Below are positions 1 to 6,559 of a DNA stretch of 15,347 bases, in pieces. The notes below the pieces were generated by a model. It was not told the DNA's origin. It ran no database searches and saw nothing but the letters and a program-made list of their open reading frames with translations. The translations under genes and the position numbers were made by a program. Numbering within the stretch: the first letter of the stretch is position 1; every line of letters starts with the position of its first letter. The stretch is from NCBI GenBank assembly GCA_016874895.1, contig VGSX01000054.1, positions 1 to 15,347 on the forward strand. The letters are read 5' to 3'. The stretch is from Deltaproteobacteria bacterium. GTDB lineage: Bacteria > Desulfobacterota > Desulfobaccia > Desulfobaccales > Desulfobaccaceae.

Positions 1-31
1 TTGACATAAAGAAACTATGCATTAATATAAA
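1..31 (+). promoter_or_regulatory. Possible sigma70-type promoter of the His-rich peptide gene
   Basis: TTGACA at 1-6 matches the -35 consensus exactly. TATAAA at 26-31 is a 5/6 match to the -10 consensus, but the spacer is 19 bases, longer than ideal; TAATAT at 23-28 gives a 16-base spacer with a weaker match. The stretch 7-43 is very AT-rich compared with the GC-rich genes around it. The window starts exactly at the -35 hexamer, so nothing upstream can be judged. Confidence 0.45.
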
Positions 32-60
32 ATAAATTATAAAAAAGGAGGTGAGTCCGG

Positions 61-222
61 ATGTGTTGCCATAACAAGGATAAACATGAGCACGAGCATG
101 AACACCATGCCATGTCCCACACCCATGATGGCCATGAACATTCCCACGAATCCGGGAAACACACCCATGAGCACGTGCACAGCGACGGCCATCATCAACA
201 TGAACACAAGTGCTGCCACTAA
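61..222 (+). CDS. Histidine-rich 53-residue metal-binding mini-protein, Hpn-like composition
   Basis: The product is 53 residues with 20 His (38%) and 4 Cys. It begins MCCH and ends KCCH, so Cys-Cys-His lies at both termini, and the middle is a run of HE, HEH, HTH and HSH steps with Asp, Glu, Lys and Gly. There is no hydrophobic segment and no signal peptide, so it should stay in the cytoplasm. A strong ribosome-binding site, AAGGAGGTGAG, lies at 46-56, about 6 bases before the ATG, and a promoter-like sequence lies upstream. This composition resembles Helicobacter pylori Hpn, a small His-rich nickel-storage protein that also has Cys-Cys pairs; the likeness is in composition, not shown homology. 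A role in binding or buffering Ni, Co or Zn is inferred. The gene converges on the cobaltochelatase gene. It is easily missed because of its length and because the opposite strand gives a longer hydrophobic shadow frame. Confidence 0.8.
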   Translation: MCCHNKDKHEHEHEHHAMSHTHDGHEHSHESGKHTHEHVHSDGHHQHEHKCCH

Positions 223-250
223 CGGAAAGCCACGCAACCGCTGAGAATTA

Positions 251-299
251 AGCCACGAAGGCCTTATCTGGTCTGGAGACCGGGTGAGCGTTCGTGGCT
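251..299. terminator. Palindrome between convergent genes, probable bidirectional terminator
   Basis: AGCCACGAA at 251-259 is the exact reverse complement of TTCGTGGCT at 291-299. A second palindrome, GGTCTGGAGACC, sits inside the loop at 270-281. The element lies between the stop of the His-rich gene (222) and the stop of the cobaltochelatase gene (312), where a shared terminator would be expected. T-runs after the stem are short on both strands, so efficiency is uncertain. Confidence 0.5.
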
Positions 300-311
300 T
301 TCCTATTAAAT

Positions 312-1187
312 TTAGCCCTTCTTCTTTTTATCCAAAGAGTTGAGTGCACCCTCCAGGTGCTCCAGAAATACCTGGACAACGCCGTCATTGTAGCCCAGCC
401 CTTTGTCGATGGCCTGAATCTCATAGGCCTTGTGGGCCAGCAGTTCGGACTTGAGACTGTCCGTGTCACCCATGATATCGTTTTCAAAATGATCCCCGGC
501 CACCACCATCAGGGGCACAAAGGTTACCGCTGTGGCCGGAGACTTCTTCACCCCGTTCAGGGCGTTTTTCATTTCGGGCTGACCCGACAGCACCCCGAAA
601 AAGACATTTTTCCCCTTGTACTTGGAGAGCAACAGGGTATAGAAGGCCAAATATTCCCTGGTCCCGGCGGGTGACGGGCTCCCATGCCCCACCAGGAACA
701 CGGCGTGCTGCTGCAGGTCCTCGGGGAAATCCCTGGCCAGGGCCTTGATTACCTTTTCCCGGTCAGCCAGGGAGCTTAACAGGGGCTTTCCCAAGGCAAT
801 CTTCATCCCGGGAGTTTTCTGATAACTCACCACCTTCTTTTCCCATTCCTCCCCGGGGACTACATGCAGAGACTGGATGGCCACTTCGGTAAAACCCGCA
901 GCCTTCAATTCCTGCAAGGTCTCGTTCAGATCCGGCAGATGCCGCTGCTCTTCCTGTTTGAGTTTTTTCCGGACGATCCTGGAGGTGTAGGCCCACCGGA
1001 CTTCGTGTCCCGGATAGCGCTCCTTGACCTTCTTGTCAATATAATCATAGGTATCAAAAGCCTGAGTGCTGGTGCCAAAAGCCACCAGGACAATGGCCGG
1101 CTTAGCCGTCGCCCCGGCCACCGGCCCCGCCGCCATAAGCCCTCCAACAATGAAAGATGCCAATAAAATTTTCCCTGTCAGAACCAT
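312..1187 (-). CDS. cbiK: Periplasmic-type sirohydrochlorin cobaltochelatase (CbiK family)
   Basis: CbiK inserts Co2+ into sirohydrochlorin in the anaerobic (early-cobalt) route to cobalamin. The 291-residue protein has the class II chelatase fold markers: the N-terminal strand AIVLVAFGTS (31-40), LHVVPGEEW (108-115) and two conserved His regions, VGHGSPS (His168) and VAGDHFEND (His233), which match the metal-handling histidines of the family. Residues 1 to about 26 form a signal peptide (basic start, hydrophobic core, VAGATA before KP), so the enzyme should be exported. This matches the periplasmic CbiK form described in Desulfovibrio vulgaris, whose role outside the cytoplasm is unsettled. 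ATG at 1187 is preferred because AAGGAGG (1196-1202) lies about 8 bases away; a GTG directly before it (1190) is possible. The gene lies under a cobalamin riboswitch and terminator, so B12 should repress it. A heme or iron chelatase role is the main alternative. Confidence 0.88.
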   Translation of the reverse strand: MVLTGKILLASFIVGGLMAAGPVAGATAKPAIVLVAFGTSTQAFDTYDYIDKKVKERYPGHEVRWAYTSRIVRKKLKQEEQRHLPDLNETLQELKAAGFTEVAIQSLHVVPGEEWEKKVVSYQKTPGMKIALGKPLLSSLADREKVIKALARDFPEDLQQHAVFLVGHGSPSPAGTREYLAFYTLLLSKYKGKNVFFGVLSGQPEMKNALNGVKKSPATAVTFVPLMVVAGDHFENDIMGDTDSLKSELLAHKAYEIQAIDKGLGYNDGVVQVFLEHLEGALNSLDKKKKG

Positions 1188-1210
1188 CACAATTCCTCCT
1201 TACCGTGTCC

Positions 1211-1244
1211 AAAAAAAAATCCCCAGGCCTCTGTAAGCCTAAGG
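1211..1244 (-). terminator. Riboswitch expression-platform terminator ahead of cbiK
   Basis: Read on the minus strand, CCTTAGGC (1244-1237) pairs with GCCTGGGG (1228-1221) through an 8-base loop, giving an 8-bp stem with two G-U pairs. It is followed by an A and then nine Us (1220-1211). This is a typical intrinsic terminator. It lies between the cobalamin aptamer and the cbiK ribosome-binding site, so it is the likely switch: ligand-bound aptamer favours termination. Confidence 0.8.
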
Positions 1245-1317
1245 ATTGCACCCTGTTTCTTGGTCCTTAAGTATCGCCCTGCCGGCGGTGCCGCGCCGCT
1301 CCGGTGGCTGGTTGTGC

Positions 1318-1475
1318 GGGCAGGTCTTCTGGCTCCCGGTTCGACCTACTGAACGCGCCTTCCCCTGCCTCCCGGCAGAGTGGCCTCAGGCGTTCTTCGT
1401 CCCCGGTTACAGCGGCGGGACCGCGCCGGATTCACACCGGCTTCCCTATTGAGCCCCAAGGGGCACCCTCTATCG
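1318..1475 (-). promoter_or_regulatory. Cobalamin (B12) riboswitch aptamer
   Basis: On the minus strand the order of conserved blocks is that of the cobalamin riboswitch. GGTGCCCCTTGGGGCTC at the 5' end is followed by AATAGGGAAGCCGGTG, then the TGAATCCGGCGCGGTCCCGC and GCTGTAACCGGG blocks. After these come the B12-box region GCCTGAGGCCACTCTGCC and the closing GAGCCAGAAGACCTGCC. A promoter-like sequence ends 9 bases upstream, and a terminator lies about 70 bases downstream in front of cbiK. The aptamer therefore reads as an OFF switch that reduces cobaltochelatase expression when adenosylcobalamin or another corrinoid is abundant. The exact 5' boundary is approximate. The remaining bases of 1188-1532 hold the promoter, terminator, a linker and no gene. 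Confidence 0.96.
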
Positions 1476-1483
1476 TTAGGCCG

Positions 1484-1513
1484 ATTGTAAAACAGCTATC
1501 TTGATTTTGTCAA
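1484..1513 (-). promoter_or_regulatory. Sigma70-type promoter of the riboswitch-cbiK transcript
   Basis: On the minus strand TTGACA (1513-1508) matches the -35 consensus exactly. TACAAT (1489-1484) matches 5/6 of the -10 consensus across an 18-base spacer. The predicted transcript would start near 1477, just at the 5' edge of the aptamer. The promoter lies downstream of the tatC stop codon (1533), so cbiK has its own start, although read-through from tatC is possible. Confidence 0.7.
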
Positions 1514-1532
1514 GCTTATTATGGCCCGGCCC

Positions 1533-2393
1533 TCAACCCTCCCCGGTTGTTGCCGGGGCTTCGTCGGCGTCAGCCACAGTCCGGCTCTTGGGGCCGCCCA
1601 GCAGCCTAATCACCACAATGCTCACCTCATACATCCCATACAGGGGCAGGGCCACCATGATCATGGTGATCACGTCGGCGTGAAAGGCCGCAATGATAAG
1701 GCTCAGAAGGATGGCCAGACGGCGTTGATTGACCAGAAACTCCAGCCGCACCAGCCCCAGCCGGGAAAGAATCAACATAATCAACGGCAGCTCGAAGATC
1801 AGGCCGAACAGCAGGAGCAATCGCAGGGCAAAATTGACATACTGGCTCAGGTTGAGCAGCGGATAGAGCGTGGCGCTTTCATAACCCAGGGAAAAGGCCA
1901 CGATGAGGGGCCAGACAATGTAGAGAAAAAACAGGTCCCCCAGGATAAAGGCCAGGGTGCCCACGGGCACAAAGAGGTAAACGTATTTTTTCTCATGAGG
2001 ATACAGCCCCGGGGCTATGAACAGCCAGGTCTGATACAGGATTACCGGCAAGGCCAGGATCAGCCCCATGATCAGGGACAGCTTCATCTGGACAAAAAAC
2101 GGCTCCAGCGGGGCCATGTAATTAAGCTTGCGCATGGGCACGTCCAGGTCCGGCGGCTCCAACCCGAAGTGTTCCGCAAACTGCGGATAGTTGTTCTGGA
2201 CCCGGCTCACCAGGTCGTGCTGCAGGCGCTTTATCAAGGACGGCTGCGTCAGGGGCCGTTGGATCACGGTGAGGGCCGACAGGGCAAAGCTCCAGGCCAG
2301 CGCCATGCCGATGAACAGGGCGATGAGAGAAACGATGAGCCGTTTGCGGAGTTCCTGGAGATGGTCCAGGAAGGGCATTTCAGATTGGGTCAC
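1533..2393 (-). CDS. tatC: Sec-independent protein translocase TatC
   Basis: TatC is the membrane receptor of the twin-arginine pathway, which recognises RR signal peptides and moves folded, often cofactor-bearing proteins across the inner membrane. The 286-residue product has six hydrophobic segments. It keeps the N-terminal DHLQELRKRL signature (10-19), PGLYPHEKK after the third segment, and FGLIFELP (196-203) with the conserved Glu201. AFHADVITMIMVALPLYGMY (236-255) fits the family's TPPD...PL..LYE block. The first periplasmic loop (about 46-98) is long, roughly double the E. coli loop, and explains the length above the usual 240-260. The gene follows the FmdE-family gene with 2 bases between stop and the GTG start. 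ATG at 2378 is an alternative; no clear ribosome-binding site favours either, so translational coupling is likely. No tatA or tatB lies in the window. The last 20 residues are polar and Ala/Gly-rich. Confidence 0.95.
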   Translation of the reverse strand: MTQSEMPFLDHLQELRKRLIVSLIALFIGMALAWSFALSALTVIQRPLTQPSLIKRLQHDLVSRVQNNYPQFAEHFGLEPPDLDVPMRKLNYMAPLEPFFVQMKLSLIMGLILALPVILYQTWLFIAPGLYPHEKKYVYLFVPVGTLAFILGDLFFLYIVWPLIVAFSLGYESATLYPLLNLSQYVNFALRLLLLFGLIFELPLIMLILSRLGLVRLEFLVNQRRLAILLSLIIAAFHADVITMIMVALPLYGMYEVSIVVIRLLGGPKSRTVADADEAPATTGEG

Positions 2394-2395
2394 GA

Positions 2396-3100
2396 CTAGT
2401 CCGGGCTGACGGCGGTTATCCCCTGGCCGGTGAGCATGAAAAAATCTTTACCGGCGCACACCAGGCACACCGGCTCCGTCGCCGGTCCTATGGTCCGGGG
2501 GGCCATGGCCTGTTCCCCACAGCGGCTGCAGGTCCGGGATTCGTAGATGCGGGCATACTCCGGCAGGGTAATAGTCAGGGATTCGATGACAAATTGCTCT
2601 TCCAGGGGGGTCTTTAATTCCCGCCGGGCGATGGCCTCCCACATATGCTCAAAGCGGTGCCAGTCCTCGGGGGTCCCCTGCCGCTCCACCACGATTTTTT
2701 GAAACAGGGGTTCGGCATTAGGGTAGCGGGCGAACATCTGCTCCCGGTAATCCGGTTGCACCAGGAGGCGCACCGCCATCCCGTCCTCCCGCCGGGCCAC
2801 GGTGACCGCAGTTTTGCCCAAATCCTTAAAAATCAGGGCATTGTTGCCGAAGGTGCAGCCGGTGACCACCTGAATGCCGTCGGTGAAACAACTGTTGCAC
2901 TCCACGATGGCGATGATCTCCTCCATCCCGGTGTTGCTGCGGTTCAAGGACGCCATGGCATACTGCCCGGCTTTGACGCCCAACGACACAAAGGGGCACA
3001 GGTGGCCGTGAAAGGTCTCCGCCAAACGCAGCAATCCCCCCAGGTCCTGGCCGCGTATCATGCTGTCTATGGCCCGGCGGCCATGGGCATGGTCGTGCAT
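2396..3100 (-). CDS. FmdE-family protein with C-terminal zinc ribbon
   Basis: The name comes from subunit E of molybdenum formylmethanofuran dehydrogenase, but many bacteria without methanogenesis carry stand-alone members of unknown function. The N-terminal domain has FHGHLCPFVSLG (30-41), with His31, His33 and Cys35. It is followed by IVECNSCFTDGIQVVTGCT (65-83), with Cys68, Cys71 and Cys82. These are the family's conserved metal-site and core motifs. A four-cysteine zinc ribbon follows at 191-215 (CSRCGE...VCLVC). No signal peptide is seen. The ATG at 3100 is supported by AAGGAGGAG just upstream (about 3103-3111). The gene is directly upstream of tatC with 2 bases between them, so they should be co-transcribed. 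That pairing hints at a part in maturing a metalloenzyme exported by Tat, which is inference only. It is 234 residues, a normal length for the two-domain form. Confidence 0.88.
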   Translation of the reverse strand: MHDHAHGRRAIDSMIRGQDLGGLLRLAETFHGHLCPFVSLGVKAGQYAMASLNRSNTGMEEIIAIVECNSCFTDGIQVVTGCTFGNNALIFKDLGKTAVTVARREDGMAVRLLVQPDYREQMFARYPNAEPLFQKIVVERQGTPEDWHRFEHMWEAIARRELKTPLEEQFVIESLTITLPEYARIYESRTCSRCGEQAMAPRTIGPATEPVCLVCAGKDFFMLTGQGITAVSPD

Positions 3101-3156
3101 ATCTCCTCCTTATTAAGACTGGTACGCCATGACGTCGGCAACCATTTACCGTGAAG

Positions 3157-3241
3157 ATCCCCCTGACTCCCCCTTTATAAAGGGGAACTTAAAGGAGTCC
3201 TCCGTATTTCCCCTCTTTTCTAAAGGGGGGTCAGGGGGGAT
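3157..3241. repeat. 85-bp imperfect palindrome, MITE/REP-like intergenic element
   Basis: The left end, 3157-3177 (ATCCCCCTGACTCCCCCTTTA), is the near-perfect reverse complement of the right end, 3221-3241, with one shifted C and few other differences. The inner parts (AAAGGGGAA near 3178-3187 and TTCCCCTCTTTT near 3208-3219) also pair partly, so the whole element can fold into one long hairpin. It holds no gene. Elements of this C-rich/G-rich kind are commonly dispersed between genes in related genomes; copy number cannot be checked here. It lies between the divergent FmdE and hopanoid transcripts. Confidence 0.7.
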
Positions 3242-3340
3242 TTTAATCATCGGGGCTGGCCCCAATCGGCCATGATCGTTTCAGTATCAGCAATACTTCA
3301 ATTATCGCAGATCACCCCGCCCGATCAAAGACATTTCCAT

Positions 3341-3374
3341 AATCCCCTTTCCCCTTGGGGGAGAGGGTTAGGGT
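3341..3374. repeat. Dispersed palindromic repeat, copy A (inverted copy at 14356-14390)
   Basis: The 34 bases here, read in reverse complement, match 14356-14390. The first 24 positions (from ACCCTAACCCTCTCC through AAGGGG) are identical, followed by one indel and one mismatch. The core pairs with itself as CTCTCCCC...GGGG. The two copies are 11 kb apart in opposite orientation, both intergenic. Apart from this repeat, the palindrome at 3157-3241 and a possible promoter at 3513-3540, nothing gene-like is visible in 3101-3614. Confidence 0.75.
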
Positions 3375-3512
3375 CAATGCTGTTGAAATAAGGGAGAAAG
3401 ATTTATCATAAGCTTTAGAAGCAAATATATTTCTCAGGCCATGGAAACGCAGCTCAGTAATTCAGGCTTTCCGGCAGAAGGTGTGAATATCCGGCATTCC
3501 GTTAGAAATTTC

Positions 3513-3540
3513 TTGATTTTATCAATAATCGTGATACTAT
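3513..3540 (+). promoter_or_regulatory. Candidate promoter of the hopanoid operon
   Basis: TTGATT at 3513-3518 (4/6) and TACTAT at 3535-3540 (4/6) are separated by 16 bases. They lie in an AT-rich stretch that would give a leader of about 65-70 bases before the shc start. It is the best sigma70-like candidate upstream of the six-gene run, but the match is moderate and no operator is recognisable. Confidence 0.35.
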
Positions 3541-3614
3541 GACTCGTTAATATTTCACACAACTTCAATTCACAGATCTATCCCGAAAAATATATTATTA
3601 AAGGAGGTGGTGGG

Positions 3615-5570
3615 TTGCAAAGGGCCTTGAAACCACGGACCCCGGATTTATTCTGGGCCGACGCTTATATCACCGATGAGGTGGAGCAGGCCACCAGGCG
3701 GGCCCAAAATGCTCTGCTGGCGCTGCAGCACCCGGAGGGTTACTGGTGGGGTGAACTGGAAGCCAATGTCACCATCACCGCGGAGTATATCATGCTCCAC
3801 CACTTCCTGGGCCTGGACGAGCCGGACAAAATCACCCGGATGGCCAATTATATCCTGGACCAGCAACTGGAAAACGGCGGCTGGTCGATTTACTACGGCG
3901 ATGGGGGCGATTTGAGCACCTCGGTGGAGGCCTACCTCGGCTTAAAACTGGCCGGTTACAGTGGGGCGGAACCGGCCTTGCAGCGGGCCAGAAAGTTCAT
4001 TCACAGCCGGGGGGGGGCCCTCCAGAGTCGCGTCTTTACGAGGATTTTCCTGGCCCTGTTCGGCCAGTTGAGCTGGCAGGGCATTCCCACCATGCCGGTG
4101 GAATTTGTCCTGCTGCCTTTGTGGACCGGTTTGAGCATCTACGAATTATCCAGTTGGTCCCGGGCCACGGTAGTGCCTCTGTCCGTTGTGATGGCCAAAC
4201 AACCGGTGCGCCCGTTGCCACCTGAGAAATGGGTGAGAGAGCTCTTTCTGCCGGGAGAAGACCCCATCGGGGGACACCGGGTGCAGCTAAAGAAGAACGG
4301 TTTCAGCCTGGAGAATCTTTTTGTCTTCATTGACAAAGTTCTCAAGGTTTACCAGGGCCGAGCCTACCCGCCCCTGCGGCAATGGGCCTTCCGGCAGGCG
4401 GAGAGGTGGATAATTGACCATCAGGAGGCAACCGGGGATTGGGGCGGCATCCAGCCGGCCATGCTCAACTCCATCCTGGCGCTGCACTGCCTGGGTTACG
4501 GGAAAGAGCATGACGCTATCAAGCGAGGTCTGGCGGCATTGCAGTTCTTTACCTTGGCTGACGGCGACCGTTTATGGCTGCAGTCGTGTATCTCGCCGGT
4601 GTGGGACGCGGCCTTGTCCGTCCGGGCTTTGACGGCTTCCGGATTAAACGGGACCCACCCGGCGGTGGCCAAGGCCTGCCGGTGGCTGCTGAGTAAGCAG
4701 ATCTTCCAGCGGGGGGATTGGTCCGTCAAAAATCCCTATTTACCCTCCGGCGGCTGGGCTTTTGAGTTTGACAACAACTGGTACCCGGATATTGACGACA
4801 GCGCCGTGGTTCTCATGGCCCTGGCGGAGGGCTTGCCGGATCACCAGAAGCACCGCACGGCCCTGAACCGGGGTATAGGGTGGTGTCTCGGGATGCAGTC
4901 GCGTAACGGGGGGTTTGCCGCCTTTGATACCGATAACACCAAGGAGTGGCTCAACCAGATCCCCTTTGCCGATCTTAAGGCCCTCATCGACCCGCCCACG
5001 GAGGACGTCACAGCCCGGGTGCTGGAAATGATGGGTCTTTGCGGCTATACGGCGGATCATGCTATTGCCCAAAAGGCCCTGGCTTTCTTAAAAGATTCGC
5101 AGCAGCCGGACGGCTGCTGGTACGGACGCTGGGGTGTGAATTATATCTACGGCACCTGGTCGGTGTTGTGCGGTTTGAAAAGCATCGGCGAGGATATGTC
5201 CAGTCCGTACATTCAGCGCGCCGTAACTTGGCTGAAAGCACATCAGAACCAGGACGGCGGTTGGGGGGAAACCTGCGATTCCTATAAAAACCCGAAACTA
5301 CGGGGCCGAGGGCCGAGTACGGCCTCGCAGACCGCCTGGGCCCTGTTGGGCCTCCTGGCTGCCGGAGAAGGCCACAGCCAGGCGGTGGCAGATGGTATCC
5401 GCTATCTGGTGCGGACCCAGAACCCTGACGGCCGCTGGGAAGAGCCTTATTTTACCGGCACGGGTTTTCCGAAGCACTTTATGATCCGGTATCATCTCTA
5501 CCGGGATTATTTCCCCCTCATGGCTTTAGGTAATTATCTCAAGGCCCGGGGACGCAGCCTCGATGACTAA
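3615..5570 (+). CDS. shc: Squalene-hopene cyclase
   Basis: This monotopic membrane enzyme cyclises squalene to hopene and diplopterol, the entry step to hopanoids. The 651-residue product is full length for the family. It has the catalytic protonation motif DIDD at 392-395, inside the segment WYPDIDDSAVVLMAL. It also has repeated QW motifs, for example QLENGGW, QEATGDW, QSRNGGF, QQPDGCW, QNQDGGW and QNPDGRW. The C-terminal FTGTGFP block is conserved in bacterial cyclases. The start is TTG at 3615, placed 7 bases after a near-perfect AAGGAGGTGG ribosome-binding site (3601-3610); no in-frame ATG or GTG fits better. The stop overlaps the hpnA start by 8 bases (ATGACTAA). It is the first gene of a six-gene + strand run. 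Cyclisation needs no oxygen, which suits an anaerobe. Squalene-forming genes (hpnC/D/E) are not in the window. Confidence 0.97.
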   Translation: MQRALKPRTPDLFWADAYITDEVEQATRRAQNALLALQHPEGYWWGELEANVTITAEYIMLHHFLGLDEPDKITRMANYILDQQLENGGWSIYYGDGGDLSTSVEAYLGLKLAGYSGAEPALQRARKFIHSRGGALQSRVFTRIFLALFGQLSWQGIPTMPVEFVLLPLWTGLSIYELSSWSRATVVPLSVVMAKQPVRPLPPEKWVRELFLPGEDPIGGHRVQLKKNGFSLENLFVFIDKVLKVYQGRAYPPLRQWAFRQAERWIIDHQEATGDWGGIQPAMLNSILALHCLGYGKEHDAIKRGLAALQFFTLADGDRLWLQSCISPVWDAALSVRALTASGLNGTHPAVAKACRWLLSKQIFQRGDWSVKNPYLPSGGWAFEFDNNWYPDIDDSAVVLMALAEGLPDHQKHRTALNRGIGWCLGMQSRNGGFAAFDTDNTKEWLNQIPFADLKALIDPPTEDVTARVLEMMGLCGYTADHAIAQKALAFLKDSQQPDGCWYGRWGVNYIYGTWSVLCGLKSIGEDMSSPYIQRAVTWLKAHQNQDGGWGETCDSYKNPKLRGRGPSTASQTAWALLGLLAAGEGHSQAVADGIRYLVRTQNPDGRWEEPYFTGTGFPKHFMIRYHLYRDYFPLMALGNYLKARGRSLDD

Positions 5571-6558
5571 AACACTGGTAACCGGGGCCACCGGCTTTGT
5601 GGGGCGGGCGGTGGCGGAGGCCTTGCTGGATCAGGGGAGAACGGTCCGGGTTCTGGCCCGCAAGCCCCAGCACCGGGCTCTCCAGGACCTGGCAGTGGAA
5701 GTGGTTAAAGGAGATTTAACTGACCCCGCTTCCCTCCAGGAGGCCCTGCAGGGCTGCGCCAGGCTGTTTCACGTGGCCGCGGACTACCGCCTCTGGGTCC
5801 CCGATCCGCCCACCATGTATGCCATCAACGTGGAGGGGACCAGAAACCTGCTCCGACTGGCCCTGGAGGCCGGCCTGGAACGGGTGGTATACACGAGCAC
5901 CGTGGGTACCCTGGGAAACCCGGGGGACGGCACCCCTGGCTCGGAAGAGACGCCGGTGAGCCTGGCGGACATGGTGGGCCATTATAAAAAGTCAAAGTTC
6001 CTGGCCGAACAGGTGGCTCTGGAGTATGCCGGGCAGGGGCTGCCGGTGGTGCTTGTCAATCCCAGCACCCCGGTGGGGCCCTGGGATGTGCGGCCCACCC
6101 CCACCGGTCAGATGATCGTTGATTTCTTAAACGGGAAGGTCCCGGCCTTTGTGGATTCCGGGTTGAACCTGATTCATGTCCGGGACGTGGCCGAGGGGCA
6201 TATCCTGGCGGAGGCCAAGGGCCGGGTGGGAGAAAAATATATTCTGGGCCACCAGAACCTGACCCTGGCGGAGATCTTTGGCATGCTGGCCCAAATCAGC
6301 GGTCGGCGGGCTCCCCGCTGGCGGCTGCCCTATTATCCCATCCTGAGTCTGGCCTATCTGAATGAATTCTGGTCCACCTGGATAACCCGCCGGCCCCCCA
6401 AGATACCTTTGACCGCGGTGAAGATGGCCAGGAAATTCATGTACTTCGACTCTCAGAAAGCCGTTCGGGAATTGGGTCTGCCCCAGACCCCGGTTGATCG
6501 GGCCCTGGGGGAGGCGGTGCATTGGTTCCGCCAACACAGGTATGTGAAGGAGAAATAA
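5563..6558 (+). CDS. hpnA: Hopanoid-associated sugar epimerase/dehydrogenase HpnA
   Basis: This is an extended short-chain dehydrogenase/reductase of the NAD-dependent epimerase type, 331 residues. The dinucleotide-binding loop is GATGFVG (8-14), and the catalytic YxxxK is Tyr141-Lys145 in HYKKSKFLAE. Ser112 or Thr111 (YTSTVG) fills the third triad position, and NPSTPVGPWDVRPTPTG forms the substrate-side loop. Sequence style and position between the cyclase and HpnH fit HpnA, a family found almost only in hopanoid loci. Its exact reaction is not established; acting on a sugar or polyol linked to the hopanoid side chain is the usual guess. The ATG at 5563 lies inside the last codons of shc, and hpnH begins 1 base after this stop, so expression is probably coupled. 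Confidence 0.92.
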   Translation: MTKTLVTGATGFVGRAVAEALLDQGRTVRVLARKPQHRALQDLAVEVVKGDLTDPASLQEALQGCARLFHVAADYRLWVPDPPTMYAINVEGTRNLLRLALEAGLERVVYTSTVGTLGNPGDGTPGSEETPVSLADMVGHYKKSKFLAEQVALEYAGQGLPVVLVNPSTPVGPWDVRPTPTGQMIVDFLNGKVPAFVDSGLNLIHVRDVAEGHILAEAKGRVGEKYILGHQNLTLAEIFGMLAQISGRRAPRWRLPYYPILSLAYLNEFWSTWITRRPPKIPLTAVKMARKFMYFDSQKAVRELGLPQTPVDRALGEAVHWFRQHRYVKEK

Positions 6559-6559
6559 G

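Noticed and set aside
37..237. Minus-strand frame of 66 residues, Met/Val/Phe-rich and membrane-like
   Set aside because: It is the antisense of the His-rich gene: His and Glu codons (CAT, CAC, GAA, GAG) read backwards give Met, Val, Phe and Leu. It has no ribosome-binding site, while the + strand frame has an excellent one.
1535..1560. CCCCGG/CCGGGG hairpin at the end of tatC as its terminator
   Set aside because: The stem at about 1542-1559 lies inside the coding sequence and is not followed by a U-run on the minus strand, so it does not qualify as an intrinsic terminator.
1521..2399. Plus-strand frame of 292 residues rich in Gln, His and Gly
   Set aside because: Exact antisense shadow of tatC, with no family features and no ribosome-binding site; its low-complexity Gln/His make-up is typical of antisense to membrane-protein codons.
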